Assembly (NCBI GenBank): GCA_001972305.1
Contig: BDDD01000894.1
Location: 62,001 to 126,000, forward strand
Source of the DNA: Cephalotus follicularis
Taxonomy: Eukaryota; Streptophyta; Magnoliopsida; Oxalidales; Cephalotaceae
Direction: 5' to 3'
Length of the DNA: 64,000 nt
Every line of letters begins with the position of its first letter. The first letter of the stretch is position 1. Shown here one piece after another: positions 21,801 to 33,038 of this stretch. Both the position numbers and the translations under genes were made by a program. Below the pieces are notes generated by a model. It did no database searches, was not told the origin of the DNA, and worked only from the letters and a program-made list of their open reading frames with translations.

Positions 21801-22561
21801 CTACAATAAGTGAGGGTAACGCTCCCTCATCTCTTCTCCGCGTTTCCAAGTTGCTTCATCAGTACGGTGAAACTGCCACTGAACCTTCACCATTGAAATG
21901 ATTCGGTGCCTCAACTCCTGTGTCTTCCGATCCAGAATCTGCACCGGAAATTCCTCGCAAGAAAGGTCATCTCTCACAGGGACAGAATCACAATCCAAGA
22001 CATGTGACGGGTCCCGAATATACCTCCTCAACATAGACACATGAAAGACGTCATGCACATTTGACAGTGCAGGAGGTAAAGCAAGCTGGTAAGCCACCTC
22101 CCCAACTCTCTCAAAAATCTCAAAAGGACCAATGTAGCGCGGAGCTAACTTGCCCTTCTTCCCAAACCTCTGGACGCCTTTCCATGGTGAAACCTTCAGA
22201 AACACATGATCACCGACATCGAAGGTTAAAGGTCTTCTCTGTACACTGTCAACATAGCTCTTTTTCTGGCTCTAAGCAGTAAGCAGCTTCTCCCTTACGA
22301 ACTTGACTTTCTCAGAAGTCTCCTCTACCAAATCTGATCCAAGAAAGGGTCGCTCACCGACCTCATCCCAACACACAGGGGACCTACACTTCCTTCCGTA
22401 CAAAGCCTCATACGGAGCCATACCGATGCTGGAATGATAGCTGCTTTATAAGAAAACTCTATCAGAGGAATGTGGTCCTCCCAAGTACCAGCAAAGTCAA
22501 TAACACAAGCTCGAAGCGTATCCTCCAGGGTCTGGATAGTATGCTCTAACTGGCCATCCGT
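21801..22561 (-). pseudogene. gypsy A integrase C-terminal part
   Basis: Continues the integrase after a TAG at 22559. The glutamate of the DDE triad is kept (TDGQLE). A one-base loss near 22440, relative to gypsy B, shifts the frame after LIEFSY. In the other frame a short stretch stops near 22274. The open frame 21801-22205 then gives the C-terminal domain (GVQRFGKKGKLAPRYIGPFE, VHDVFHVSMLRRY) and the chromodomain-like end. Role: strand transfer and target choice of the integrase. Inactive as read. Confidence 0.85.
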
Positions 22562-23914
22562 CTATGGGTGGAAAGTTGTGCTCAGGTTCAGCTTCGTCCC
22601 CAACGCTGTCTGAAACCTCTTCCAAAAGTTGGAAGTGAAGATCGAGTCTCTGTCACAGACTATACTCACAGGAACACTATGTAACCTCATAATCTCCTTG
22701 ATGTATAACCGAGCTAACTTTCCCGCAGAATCTGTGACATGCGTAGGCAAAAAGTGTGCCAATTTGGTTAGCCAATCCACAATGACCCATACCGCATTGT
22801 GATGGTTCCGAGTCAGAGGAAAACCCGAAACAAAATCCATCGTCACATGCTCCCATTTCCACTCTGGAATCGGTAACGGCTGTAACAAACCCGCTGGCCT
22901 CTGATGTTCGGCTTTGACTGTTTGACAAGTATAACACTTCGCCACATACTCGGCGATCTCTCGTTTCATGCTGGGCCACCAGTAAGTCTTCTTCATATCT
23001 TGATACATTTTAGTGCTACCGTGATGAATACTGTACGAAGATTTATGAGCCCCGCGAAGTAACTCATTCTTCAACCCTGGTTCATTTGGGAGACACACAC
23101 GTCCCCGATATCTCAGAATACCATCAGCATGTACTCGAAAATCGGATTCCGAGTCCAGGTTCTCCCTAATCCGTTGCAACTTGGGATCGTGTGGTTGTAC
23201 ATCCCTGATGTGATCCAGTAACGCAGGCTGCACTCGCATATCGGCCACAAAGATCCCCGGTGACTGATTAAACGGAGACCACTCTTGAAAGTCCTCTAAC
23301 ATCTTCCACTGAGATATCATCGTGTTAGCAACCATGTCCTTTCGGCTCAAAGCAGCAGCGACCACGTTCGCTTTCCTGGGATGGTACCGAACACTGCAGT
23401 CATAAACATTAAAGAACTCAACCCATCGCCGTTGTCTCATGTTTAGGGTATCCTGACAGAAAAGATACTTCAAACTCTTGTGGTCGGTGAAAATCTCAAA
23501 TTGTGCCCCATATAGATAATATGTCCATTTCTGAAGAGCAAAAATAATCGCGGCGAATTCAAGATCATGCGTCGGGTAGTTCTCCTCATACGGCTTTACC
23601 TTCCGCGAAGCATAAGCGATCAACCTACCCCGTTGCATCAACACGCAACCCAATCCTTTACCCGAAGCATCACTATACACTGCAAAGCCCTCGTTACCCT
23701 CAGGTAACGCCAACACAGGAGCGGAAACCAACCGATCCTTTAGATCACAAAAACTGGCTTCACATTCGTCATCCCAGATAAACAAAGTCTTCTTCTGAGT
23801 CAACCTTGTCAAAGGTACAGGTATCCTCGAGAAGTTCTGAATGAACCTTCGATAATAACCTGCCAACCCAAGAAAACTGCGCACCTCAGTCACATTCTTC
23901 GGTTGCAGCCAATC
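22562..23914 (-). pseudogene. gypsy A RNase H and integrase core
   Basis: In one frame with the RT segment, separated by a TGA at 23915-23917 region. It starts at [20 protein letters not shown], then RNase H ([37 protein letters not shown]), then the integrase zinc domain ([19 protein letters not shown]) and the core ([24 protein letters not shown]). ADALSR of the family reads AAALSR. TAG at 22559-22561 ends it. Most catalytic residues are visible; damage is by stops rather than rearrangement. Confidence 0.88.
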
Positions 23915-24508
23915 TCACACCACCTCGGTCTTCGACGGATCCACCACCAAACCCTCTCCGGATATAATGTGACCCAGAAAAATCACATGATCAAGCCAAA
24001 ACTCACACTTGCCAAACTTGGCATACAACCGATGCTCTCTGAGAATCTGCAAAACTACTCTAAGATGATAGGCGTGCTCCTCCTCGCTCTTTGAATACAC
24101 CAGTATGTCATCAATGAACACTACTACAAACTGATCCAGATACGGTCGGAACACATCATTCATTAGTGACATAAACGCTGCCGGTGCCTTGGTGATGCCA
24201 AACGGCATTACCAAGAACTCGTAATGACCGTACCTAGTCCGGAAGGCAGTCTTCTCAATATCTCCTTCCTTCACTCTCAGCTGGTGATAACCTGACTTTA
24301 GATCGAGTTTGGAGAACACCCTTGACCCTTGTAACTGGTCAAACAAATCCTCGATATGCGGAAGAGGATACTTATTCTTGATAGTAACCTTATTCAACAT
24401 CCTGTAGTCGATGCAAAGCCTCATCGACCCATCCTTCTTCTTTACAAATAATACAGGCGCGCCCCACGGAGAAACACTGGGCCTCACAAAACCCTTGTCA
24501 ATCAGGTC
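23915..24508 (-). pseudogene. gypsy A reverse transcriptase
   Basis: Begins after a TAA at 24506-24508 and includes [62 protein letters not shown] and the active site FIDDILVYS, so YxDD-type aspartates (F-I-D-D) are intact. It ends at a TGA after VDPSKTEVV near 23915. Role: DNA synthesis from the element RNA. Confidence 0.88.
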
Positions 24509-25564
24509 TTACAGCTGTAACTTCAACTCTCTCAACTCCGCAGGAGCCATCCGGTAAGGCGCCTTAGAAACAGGGGCCGTACCCGGTACCAGGTCAATTA
24601 CAAACTCCATGCTCCTTTTCGGTGGTAGGGACACCAGATCGGGAGGGAACACATCCGAAAACTCGCATACAACCGAAACCTCCTCCAGACTCTTTCCCTT
24701 CTCCTTTCTCTTGTCAACCACATGCGCAAGGAACCCTTCACACCCTTTTTCTAGATACCTTGATGCACGAATAAAAGATATAATCGGTATCAAGAATCCT
24801 CTGTCTCCCTGAAACTGGTAGGTAGTCCCATCAGGCAAGCAAAGATCCACAACCTTGTTGTAACAGTCCATACGCGCACGGTAGGCTGACAACCAGTCCA
24901 TTCCCAAGATGACATCAAAATCATGAAGGGGTAGTACGATCAAGTCCGCATACAACGAAACACCCGCAATAGAAAGCTCGCAACCTCGGTACACCGAGTC
25001 TGCACACATAGAACTCCCAGTAGGTGTACTCACATCAAGGACATAAGGCATGCAATCAGGAGACACATCTAAACATGATGCAAAATGAGAAGCAATAAAG
25101 GAATGTTATGCTCCAGAATCTATCAGTACTCTAGCAGAGAACCCATAAACATATACAGTACCTCCGATATCAGAAGTAGACTCTGTAACTTCTGTCTGAG
25201 TGAGAATGAAAACTCTACCTTTCGCTATGTCCTTGCCAGTATCTCTACACTGCGAGGGTCCCATTGCAGAACCGCTACCACTCTCCGTCCCAGTAGGCGT
25301 TGTCGCTGTCCCTCTCGGGCAATCCCTCACAGAGTGACCCGCTGTGCCACACCCCAAACACAACCCTTTCTTCAACCAACAATCTTTCTGCTGGTGACCT
25401 GTATCACCACAGTTGTAACAAACCCCAGTCCTCGCATCACTCCCCTGACTAGGAGCACCCTGCGAAGCTGTCTGCTGAGATCTATTCCTCGGGGACTTCG
25501 TCCGGGAACCACTGCCCTGCCATTTCGACGACGCCGGTCTAGACTGATTAGATGTCTGCCTGCC
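24509..25564 (-). pseudogene. gypsy A zinc knuckles and protease
   Basis: Reads in the gag frame. Two zinc knuckles in tandem, [14 protein letters not shown] (about 25381-25422) and CLGCGTAGHSVRDC, followed by a Gly/Ser/Thr-rich linker. The retropepsin domain has VLIDSGA with the catalytic D-S-G. A TAA at about 25103-25105 interrupts it directly after. The continuation [36 protein letters not shown] is open to the stop at 24506. Two CCHC knuckles in a chromovirus are normal for this group. Confidence 0.85.
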
Positions 25565-26389
25565 CTATTGTGCCCGGGCTCTCTCAGCTCGATCCTCATT
25601 CAACACACTCTCCATTAACCTCGCTTTATGGACGACCTCCGCAAAAGTACCCAGCTCCATAACTCTGATCCCAGATCGAAGACCCGGTCGTAAACCCCTC
25701 AAAAACCTCCGAACCTTCTTTTCCTCATTGGCCACCAAATAAGTTGAATGTCTGGCAAGCTCCACAAACCTGGCCTGGTACTCGGTCACAGTCATCTCTC
25801 ATTGACGCAGATCCAAGAGCTCCGTCTCCCTCCGCTCACGCTCTATGCGTGGCACATATGCTGCCAGAAACTCCTCCTGGAATCCCTCCCAAGTGCTAGC
25901 GACTCCAGTACACTCCTATTTAGTTTTAACCATCTCCCACCAGTGGGTGGACTCTCCCCATAATTCGTACACAGCAAACGTCAGTTTCTGCCTGTCGGTA
26001 CATTCCATCACCTCAAAGATTTTCTCTAGATCCTGTAACCACCTCTCAGCAATAGTGGCATCAAGCTCCCTTCTGAAACTAGGTGGATTCTACCTCATGA
26101 ATCTCTCAAGGTTCCTGCCAAACCGGCTACCATCATCGTGCACACCCTGAGCTGGAGCAATCGGCTGAGGCTGAGCTTGAACATACAATCTTCGCATCTC
26201 TTCCATATTTGTTGCATTAGCGGCCATATGTTGCTGATTAGCAGCTATCTGCTGCTGGATGCGGTCCATCGGATCCCTCACATTAGGTGCTGCCTCTGGT
26301 GGGACATCGTGATCTCCCCCAACATTCACATCCTCGGGAACATCGTCATTCACAACCCTACGCCTTCTGCGTCTTCTCCGACCATCCAT
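25565..26389 (-). pseudogene. gypsy A gag capsid region
   Basis: Starts at ATG 26387-26389 with a basic MDGRRRRRRRRVV segment. The first 99 codons end in a TAG at 26090 after NLERFMR. The same frame continues NPPSFRRELDATIAERWLQD and WWEM with further stops (after VKTK and DLRQ), then VTEYQARFVELARHSTYL and LRGLRPGLRSGIRV to a stop at 25565. This is the retrotransposon Gag domain that builds the capsid. At least four stops, no clear frameshift. Confidence 0.85.
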
Positions 26390-26480
26390 AGGTTCCTATA
26401 AGAAAGATGTCATTAGTCCTCTCGAGGAAACATGTTAATCTCCAAGGATAGTATCCAAGCTAAGCATATAAATGGATATA

Positions 26481-26493
26481 TGCTCTGATACCA
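26481..26493 (-). other. gypsy A primer-binding site
   Basis: Reverse strand TGGTATCAGAGCA, a perfect match to the 3' complement of plant initiator tRNA-Met, four bases from the 5' LTR. Confidence 0.92.
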
Positions 26494-27675
26494 CTGCTGT
26501 CACACCCCACTTGCATTAAAAACATACAACATGGCAATTTAACAGATATCCAGCTCATACAGAGAACGATAAAATCTAAAACTTTTAAACAGACGTCAAA
26601 CTTGCAGAAGCATTTATATAAGCTGAAAGCAAACGAAACCATGCGTCCCATACCACATGATTCCCACAACATCCATAGCATAACATAGATAAAAAGCCCG
26701 CAAACGGAGCATGATCCAAAAGTCGATCAACAACAGAAAAACATTAGTACATTAGTCCAAAGTACATCATGTTTTTAAGTACACCGCTTTACAAAACATT
26801 AAGGAAAATAAACTCTGTCACATCACATCCCGACATAGCCTTGCTCAGTGATATCCAAAATGCTGCTTCAATCTGTAACAGTAGGGGGTTAGCCTTTGTC
26901 CTCACTCGGCCAAAGTCATAAAAGCAACATAAGATCAACAAAACCCAAGCATGAATGCAACATGATGCAGTACATACTATATCTCGATGCGTACATATAT
27001 ATATATATGTATATGTATATATGCCAACCACGATGTCACAATGTCACAATTCACGGTCTCAAACAAGTCCAAAGGACTACACAATACTCGGTTCACGGTT
27101 CACGGTAGGTACGAAGAGCGTCGCCAACTCCTGACCCCGATGTCGTACTCCTGACATCGGCCCTGACTCCGGATGGCACGAAGCAGGTCACGGTACAATG
27201 AGTCACCCAGCCAACTCCTGGCCCCTGAGTCAACCCGAGCACTAGGCATCACTGGCATCTCCGCCACGCAACTAGTACGGTCACAGTCAAAATCACAATC
27301 AGCAAACCATAGTCAACTCAATCACAATCACAGTCATCTCAATGCTCAAAACAGTTTTCCAAGTACTTTATAAAACAAAATACTTGAAAACAAACTCATT
27401 TTCACGATGTCACGGTTCTCAGTTCTCAATATCACAAAACTCGGTTCACGGTGTTTTTGGAAGTCATTTTCACGGTTCAAAAATATATATTTTCTCAAAA
27501 CATACATTTTCGTGTAAAGTAATGATTTTCATTAACTACAATGCACTTCCATAAAGATGATATAACAGTTCGAACTCAATAATCACAATGCTCAAAACAG
27601 TTCATAAAGCTTTACAAAGCAGTTCATCACAATATACGATGCATACACATGTTCAGAGGGCAAAACAGGCCCTAA

Positions 27676-27987
27676 CAGTCGGCTGCCTCCCACTAGCAGT
27701 CGGCTGTTCCCCTCACAACAGTCGGCTGCCCAACCCAGGCAGTCGGGTACACATACTGGACAGTCAGCTGTCTCACTAGACAGTCGGCTGCTCACACTTG
27801 ACAGTCGGCTGTCCCTCAGGACAGTCGGTTGTCCACACCCAATAGTTGGCTGCTGACCTACAACAGTCGACTACACAACCTCTGTAGACACTTCTCGATG
27901 ACACACACATGGGCAGTCGACTGGCCTCTCAAGAATAGTCGACTGGACCCATTGAGCAGTCGACTGCCCAACGCGGGAAGTCGGCTG
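27676..27987. repeat. CAGTCGRCTG palindrome array 1, gypsy A right LTR
   Basis: Copies start at 27676, 27697, 27719, 27740, 27761, 27781, 27802, 27822, 27843, 27864, then 27914, 27936, 27957, 27978. The first run has ten copies where the left LTR has nine: the unit containing GTCCCTCAGGACAGTCGG is extra. Several copies are perfect palindromes here where the left LTR has CAGTCGGCTG or a decayed form. Confidence 0.9.
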
Positions 27988-28506
27988 GATTCTGCAGCAG
28001 ATGTAAAAACCAGCGGCTAAAACCAGCCACAACACACACCCAACTTAACCCAAAATATCACATTTATGCAACAACATATTCCAGGCTCACAATATAACAT
28101 ACACATGCATTTCATTTCAAAAAAAACATTAACAGTTGAAATTACGTGCGAAAATGACTTTCGCCCTACCTTAGAACTCCAAGTTAGGAGCTGCAATCCA
28201 CCTCTTTAAGTCCAAATCCGAGGCTCTTGCACTCCCTAACACGTTCAACAACCTCCAATAGGTCCGATCTTCCACTGTCAAGCCTCCAAGCTTTCGGTTT
28301 CAACACAAACTCCGTATGTCCTCAACACACACGCACTTTCACTCTCAAACTCACTTGAAATCAAAGAGAAGGATAGAGATTGAGGAGAGGAAAGCTGTGT
28401 TTTTATAAGAGAAACCCGACCCCTCCTCTGCCATCTGCCCAAATAAACCAAAACACTCCCCTTTTGTCACTTCAAGCTGAAAGAACGTGGGCTGTCTGGC
28501 ACATGG

Positions 28507-28638
28507 CAGTCGACTGCCTAGACTTGGCAATCGGAAGTTTCTGCCGACACCCACACCAGACGGCTGCTTCCTCACAGCAGCTGGCAGTTGTCCCTCAACA
28601 AGGGGTCCAGTCGGCTGCCTCCCTGTGGCAGTCGGCTG
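28507..28638. repeat. CAGTCGRCTG palindrome array 2, gypsy A right LTR
   Basis: Counterpart of 21479-21610: pairs with 21-bp spacing starting 28507/28528, about 28557/28578 and 28608/28629. More decayed than the left copy (CAATCGGAAG, CAGACGGCTG). Confidence 0.85.
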
Positions 28639-28783
28639 CCCCCTGTACCAAAACACACCAACACACACTTTCTTGCAACCTTTCAACACACAAAAGAGGG
28701 AAAAAACATGGTTCTCATTAATTCACGCGTAAATTACATCGGGAATATAATATTACACTTTAACGAAAATCCCAGGCGTTACA

Positions 28784-29994
28784 TCTCATGCACCCTTCGA
28801 ATAGTTGTTAAGTAAAATCAAACATAAGTGTTTCCACAAAATGCAAAATTCACAAAACCAATATTTGACACCAAGACTTAATATGTCCAACATATTAAAG
28901 AACTAATCATTATAAGGCAGGGACCCTTTAAAATCATGGTTAAAACAAGAGGTGTTCATAAATTACTAAAATACCCCTAGGGTCTGGTTTAGCCATTCTA
29001 AATGGTACTTGACCAATTTAAATGCTATCAGAATAATATCTAATATTATCCAGATGGAAAATTAATCTAATTAATTTTCCCACACCTCATAAACCCTAGA
29101 TTTTCTAAGTCATCAATTCACGTGTACTATAATCCCTTGTCATGCTTGGCCCCTATTGAGGTCTAGGGTAAGGATATGTGTCAACCCTAGATAATATCTC
29201 AGTGGCTAAAATATCTGGTAAACTCTCTGGAAATATAATTTCCAGTCTACCTCAACCTTGGCCAAGGATTTCATAAGTCCAAAGCATAATCAGACCATAA
29301 TAGAGCCGATCACCTTCGCTCAGGTGTGACAATCCCATATTGCGCACTCACTTATATTCGTATAGGTTCGATCATACCCAAAGGCCACCCGATCTCCAGC
29401 CCTGCGTAAGGACTCGGTAAGGTGGAGATCAAAGCATAACCATCTCCATACAATATAGAGTAGTCGCTCAGGTCTAAGGATGGGACGAGTTTGAGAACTC
29501 GTTAAGTGATGATCACTTATACACAACCGTAACAAGTAGGAGTCACTACTGACACGAGAATAGCGACTATCCAAATAATGTCTCCGGGTCCAGTTCAGTG
29601 TGTACGGTCCCAGTGCGCACCACGTATTTGCCCCAGTGTCCAACATAAATGGTCGTGAGAGAATCCATCATCCAATTCCAAGAGCAGGCAACATACGCGC
29701 AAGTCTATCTGGTTCACTAATGCCTATAGAGTGAACCTATGACTTGGAAATAATTTGACATAAGAAATAAGGTAACCTATCTCACAGCCTCCATGCTAGG
29801 CATCCAACCTTATGTTAGGGCATCACAAGTGTAAGCAGGTAAATATGAAACTACTTCAATTAAGTGATAAGACACAAGTGATATTACCATAACAAAGTAG
29901 CACACATCATATATAAGGAATAAGATTGTTTCATCCAAGATAAGATATAATATGATAACCCATCTAAAGGCTTGTTGGGTCATTAGATCTAACA
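28784..29994 (-). repeat. copia-1 LTR 2, right half
   Basis: The first five bases are the duplicated target TCTCA; the LTR then resumes at TGCACCC and runs to GTCATTAGATCTAACA. Together with 18548-19476 this gives about 2135 bp. It contains the stretch (about 29205-29767) that LTR 1 has lost. Confidence 0.9.
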
Positions 29995-31077
29995 ATCTCC
30001 CACTTGACACTCAAGCCATGAACTCCTATAGCCTAGACCCATCATCCCACGATGATGCTCCAGAGCCTTGGTGCCCATTGCCTTGGTCAGTGGATCTGTT
30101 GTGTTCTCCTCTGAGGAGACCCTCTCAAGCTGTATATCTCCCCTACCAATAATCTCACGGATCAAACGATAGCGCTGCTCGATGTGTTTGGATCGCTTCC
30201 TTGGCTTGTGCTACAGCCCAATTATTATCACAGTATATAACAACTGGACAAATAATGGATGGAACAACTCCTAGTTCAGTAATGAACTTGCGCATCCATA
30301 CACCCTCCTTGGCGGCATCTGAGGCTGCTATGTACTCGGCTTCTGTGGTAGAATATGCAATAGTCCCTTGCTTTGAATTCCGCCAGCTAACAGCTCCAGC
30401 ATTAAGTACAAAAACGTACCCAGAGACAGATTTGTGATCATCCGGATCACTATCAAAACTTGAGTCTGTGAAGCCCTCCAATTTCAGCTCACTATCTTTT
30501 GCATAGATCAAGAACATATCCTTAGTCCTCCTCAGGTACTTCAGGATTCCCTTGACCACTTCCCAGTGCTTCTCACCAGGATCAGACTGAAAACAACTTA
30601 CCATACCCAGGGCAAGTGCGACATCAGGCCTAGTACATAACATGGCATCCATGATCGACCCTACTGCTGAAGCATAAGGTATCAGACTCATACGTGTTCA
30701 CACTTCAGATGTATAAGGAGACATCTTTCAAGAAAGATGAATTCCTTCGCCTATTGACAATAGGCCTCTTTTGGAATTCTCCATGCTAAACCTCTTCAGC
30801 ACCTTGCTGATGTACTAGATTTGGGAAAGCCCAAGCAACCTATTGGATCTATCCGTGAAGATCCTAATACCCAGTATATAGGTGGCTTCTCCAAAATCTT
30901 TCATGGAAAAATTCTTAGTTAGCCATATCTTTGCAGACTGCAACATCCCTACATCATTCCCAATGAGTATAATGCCATCTACATATATCACTAAGAAAGT
31001 GATAGTAGGTCCCTCTTACTTTCGATAAACACAGGGCTCATCTACATTTTTAACAAAGTCAAAAGCTTTGACTGCTT
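29995..31077 (-). pseudogene. copia-1 internal 2: RNase H and RT fragment, YVDG
   Basis: Duplicate of 12673-13750. The open part 30155-30691 repeats ASAVGSIMDAMLCTRPDVAL and the same shifted end (AQAKEAIQTHRAALSFDP). Upstream, the same TAG near 30814 and TAA near 31013 are present as in copy 1. The RT active site at 30974-30985 reads YVDG, so it lost the second catalytic aspartate, whereas copy 1 lost the first (YVAD). The fragment ends at 31077 inside RT (FDFVKNVDEPCVYRK), where an LTR piece is joined directly. Confidence 0.9.
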
Positions 31078-31476
31078 CAGTGTACACGCTCCCAGCGCGT
31101 ACCCCATATTTGCCCCAGTGTCCAACACAGATGGTAGTGACAGAATCCATCCTCCAATTCCATGAGCAGGCAACATACGCATAAGTCTCTCTGGTTCACT
31201 AATGCCTACAGAGTGAACCTATGACTTGGAATTAATTTGACATAAGGAATAAGGTAACCTATCTCACAGCCCCCATGCTAGGCATCCAACCTTATGTCAG
31301 AGCATCACAAGTGTAAGCAGGTGAATAACAAACTACTTTAATTAAGTGATAAAACACAGGTGATATTTCCATAACAAAGTAGCACACATCATATATAAGG
31401 AATAAGATTGTTTCATACAAGATAAGATATAATATGACAACCCATCTAATAGCTTGTCGGGTCACTAGATCTAACA
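31078..31476 (-). repeat. copia-1 LTR fragment (third LTR)
   Basis: The last ~400 plus-strand bases of the family LTR (TGTACACGCTCCCAGCGCG to CACTAGATCTAACA). Joined to internal 2 without a primer-binding site or gag, so an internal deletion removed everything between RT and the middle of this LTR. Confidence 0.85.
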
Positions 31477-31583
31477 TTATCTATATGCGTATATGAGGGA
31501 TGTGTACAATCCTATAGCCCATGACCGTGTTGATCGAAAATATCCTAGGCAAGCATATATGGAATATGCTCTGATACCACTCT
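31477..31583 (-). other. gypsy C leader and primer-binding site
   Basis: Contains TATCCTAGGCAAGCATATATGG and the reverse-strand TGGTATCAGAGCA (31567-31579), followed by the LTR at 31584. The same arrangement is seen in gypsy A and B, so this is the start of an otherwise lost gypsy internal region. The first ~55 bases are not assigned. Confidence 0.7.
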
Positions 31584-32939
31584 TGTCACACCCCGTTTTT
31601 GACAAACGCACTTAAAAGTGGTAAAGGCAATTCATATTAAGGATCAGCTTACGCAAATACCATAAAATTTAAACTTTTCAAATAACACATCAGTTGCGGA
31701 AGCATCAATAACTCATAAGCTGAAAACACGTAATGTGCATCCCATACTGCACGTTACTCAATACAACTCTTTCATTGTTAGAAGCCCATAAATGGAGCGT
31801 GAAATCATAAAACAATAATAAGTCCCATCGTTAAACAAAACCATAAGTACGGTACATCCGTAGTCCTTAAAACAAAACCAGTTTATTACAATCTAGAAGA
31901 ATATAAAACCGACAACAAAACATAAGGGCTTGATCTTCATCCAAGCTAGTCCAACCAGTCCACTGCATCAATCTGTAAAGTAGGGGTTAGCCTTTGTCCT
32001 CACTCAGCTAAGTCATAAGAGCAGTTTGGGGTCAACATTAATGCATGTTATGTATTGTATACATAGATGATGCGGTGCAGTAAAATACCGATTTATATAT
32101 ATATATGAAATATATATATATATATATGTTTAACAGTACAGTTAAATATTAGTACGGACATATATATGAAAATATATGTATACAAAGACAGTACAGTAGT
32201 AACCTGGCCAGGGCTACATCATAGGCATAGTAGTGTCCGAATAGGACCATTAAACAGTACAGTAAGTCCACAAAGGGACCACAAATAGGCAGTCAGTATG
32301 TACAATGTCGCCAACTCCTGGTCCCACGTTGCACTCCCACTTCGGTCCCTTCTGCAGGAAACCAAGCAAGACAACAGTACAGTACAGTGAGTTACACAGC
32401 CAACTCCTGGCCCCTAGGTCAACCCTGCCACTAGTCATCGTTGGCAGTCCCCGCCACACAACTAGTACAGCTCAAGCAAAACCACAGTAAATTCACAGAG
32501 CAACACAGTGAATCAATATAGTAAACAGTGCAGTAAACAGTACAACAGTGATCGTTTAGATGATCAATAGGCAGTTCATTTCAAAATATTTTCAAAGGTC
32601 ATAAACATTTGAAATATGCATTTTCAGTAGTAGAAAATACTTTTAAACAGTTTCAGTAGACGAAAATTGCTTTCCCAGTTGTTCGAAAATATGTTTTTGT
32701 TAATTATGTATTTTCGTATTCAAAACAGTTATTTTTCAGTTTCATATACATTTCTAAATTATCGTAGTAATTTTGAAATCGTAAGCAGTTTATAATCAGT
32801 CAATAAACAGGCAGTGAATAGTACATATGCAATGCATACAAATGCTCAAGTGTATCCTAAGCAAAATCGGGGTTGTCGGGTGTCAAAAACGTAAAAACTA
32901 TCCAAACAAGACTCTAAAGCGCCGGGGTTTATTCCTTAG

Positions 32940-33038
32940 GCGTCAACGCTTATGTCCTTTAAGCATCGACGTTCAGTCCCATAGCGTCAGTGATTTCAGT
33001 GCCTGGGCGTCGATGTCTCCTCCCCTAGGCGTCGACAT
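32940..33038. repeat. GTCGAC array 1 in gypsy C LTR (GCGTCGACGC word)
   Basis: Starts at 32940, 32963, 32984, 33007 and 33029 (distances 23, 21, 23, 22). Forms are GCGTCAACGC, GCATCGACGT, GCGTCAGTGA, GCGTCGATGT and GCGTCGACAT. A single further GCGTCAACGG lies at about 33081. Confidence 0.85.

Larger units (their letters stand above)
19477..28783 (-). mobile_element. gypsy A: complete Ty3/gypsy chromovirus nested in copia-1 LTR
   Basis: A full element of about 9.3 kb: left LTR 19477-21755, pol and gag on the minus strand, primer-binding site, right LTR 26498-28783. Both ends are TG...CA. The host sequence TCTCA is duplicated exactly at 19472-19476 and 28784-28788, so the boundaries are certain. 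Gag-pol is one reading frame from 26389 down to 22562 with several stops. Only the integrase C-terminus is frameshifted. The Tekay/Del-type chromodomain-like tail (EATWKRGEEMRERYPHLL) and the two zinc knuckles support a chromovirus. The two LTRs are very similar but differ by at least one 21-bp palindrome unit and by a TA microsatellite length. Confidence 0.92.
26498..28783 (-). repeat. gypsy A 5' LTR (right)
   Basis: About 2286 bp, from TGTCACACCCCACTTGC to CCCAGGCGTTACA. Very similar to the left LTR throughout. Differences include an extra palindrome unit, a shorter TA run and scattered transitions. Confidence 0.92.
11098..31476 (-). mobile_element. copia-1: tandem composite Ty1/copia element with nested gypsy A
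   Basis: Minus-strand order from the right is LTR fragment, internal 2, LTR 2 (split by gypsy A), internal 1, LTR 1. LTRs start TGTTAGATC and end CCATCA in the sense direction. The two internal regions share the same damage (same frameshift in RNase H, same stops in RT), so they are duplicates of one defective copy rather than independent insertions. Flanking bases are GTATC at 11093-11097 and TTATC at 31477-31481, which match in 4 of 5 positions and may be a mutated target duplication. Integrase and RT sequences resemble Angela/Tork-like copia elements. Without gypsy A it would be about 11 kb. Confidence 0.75.
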
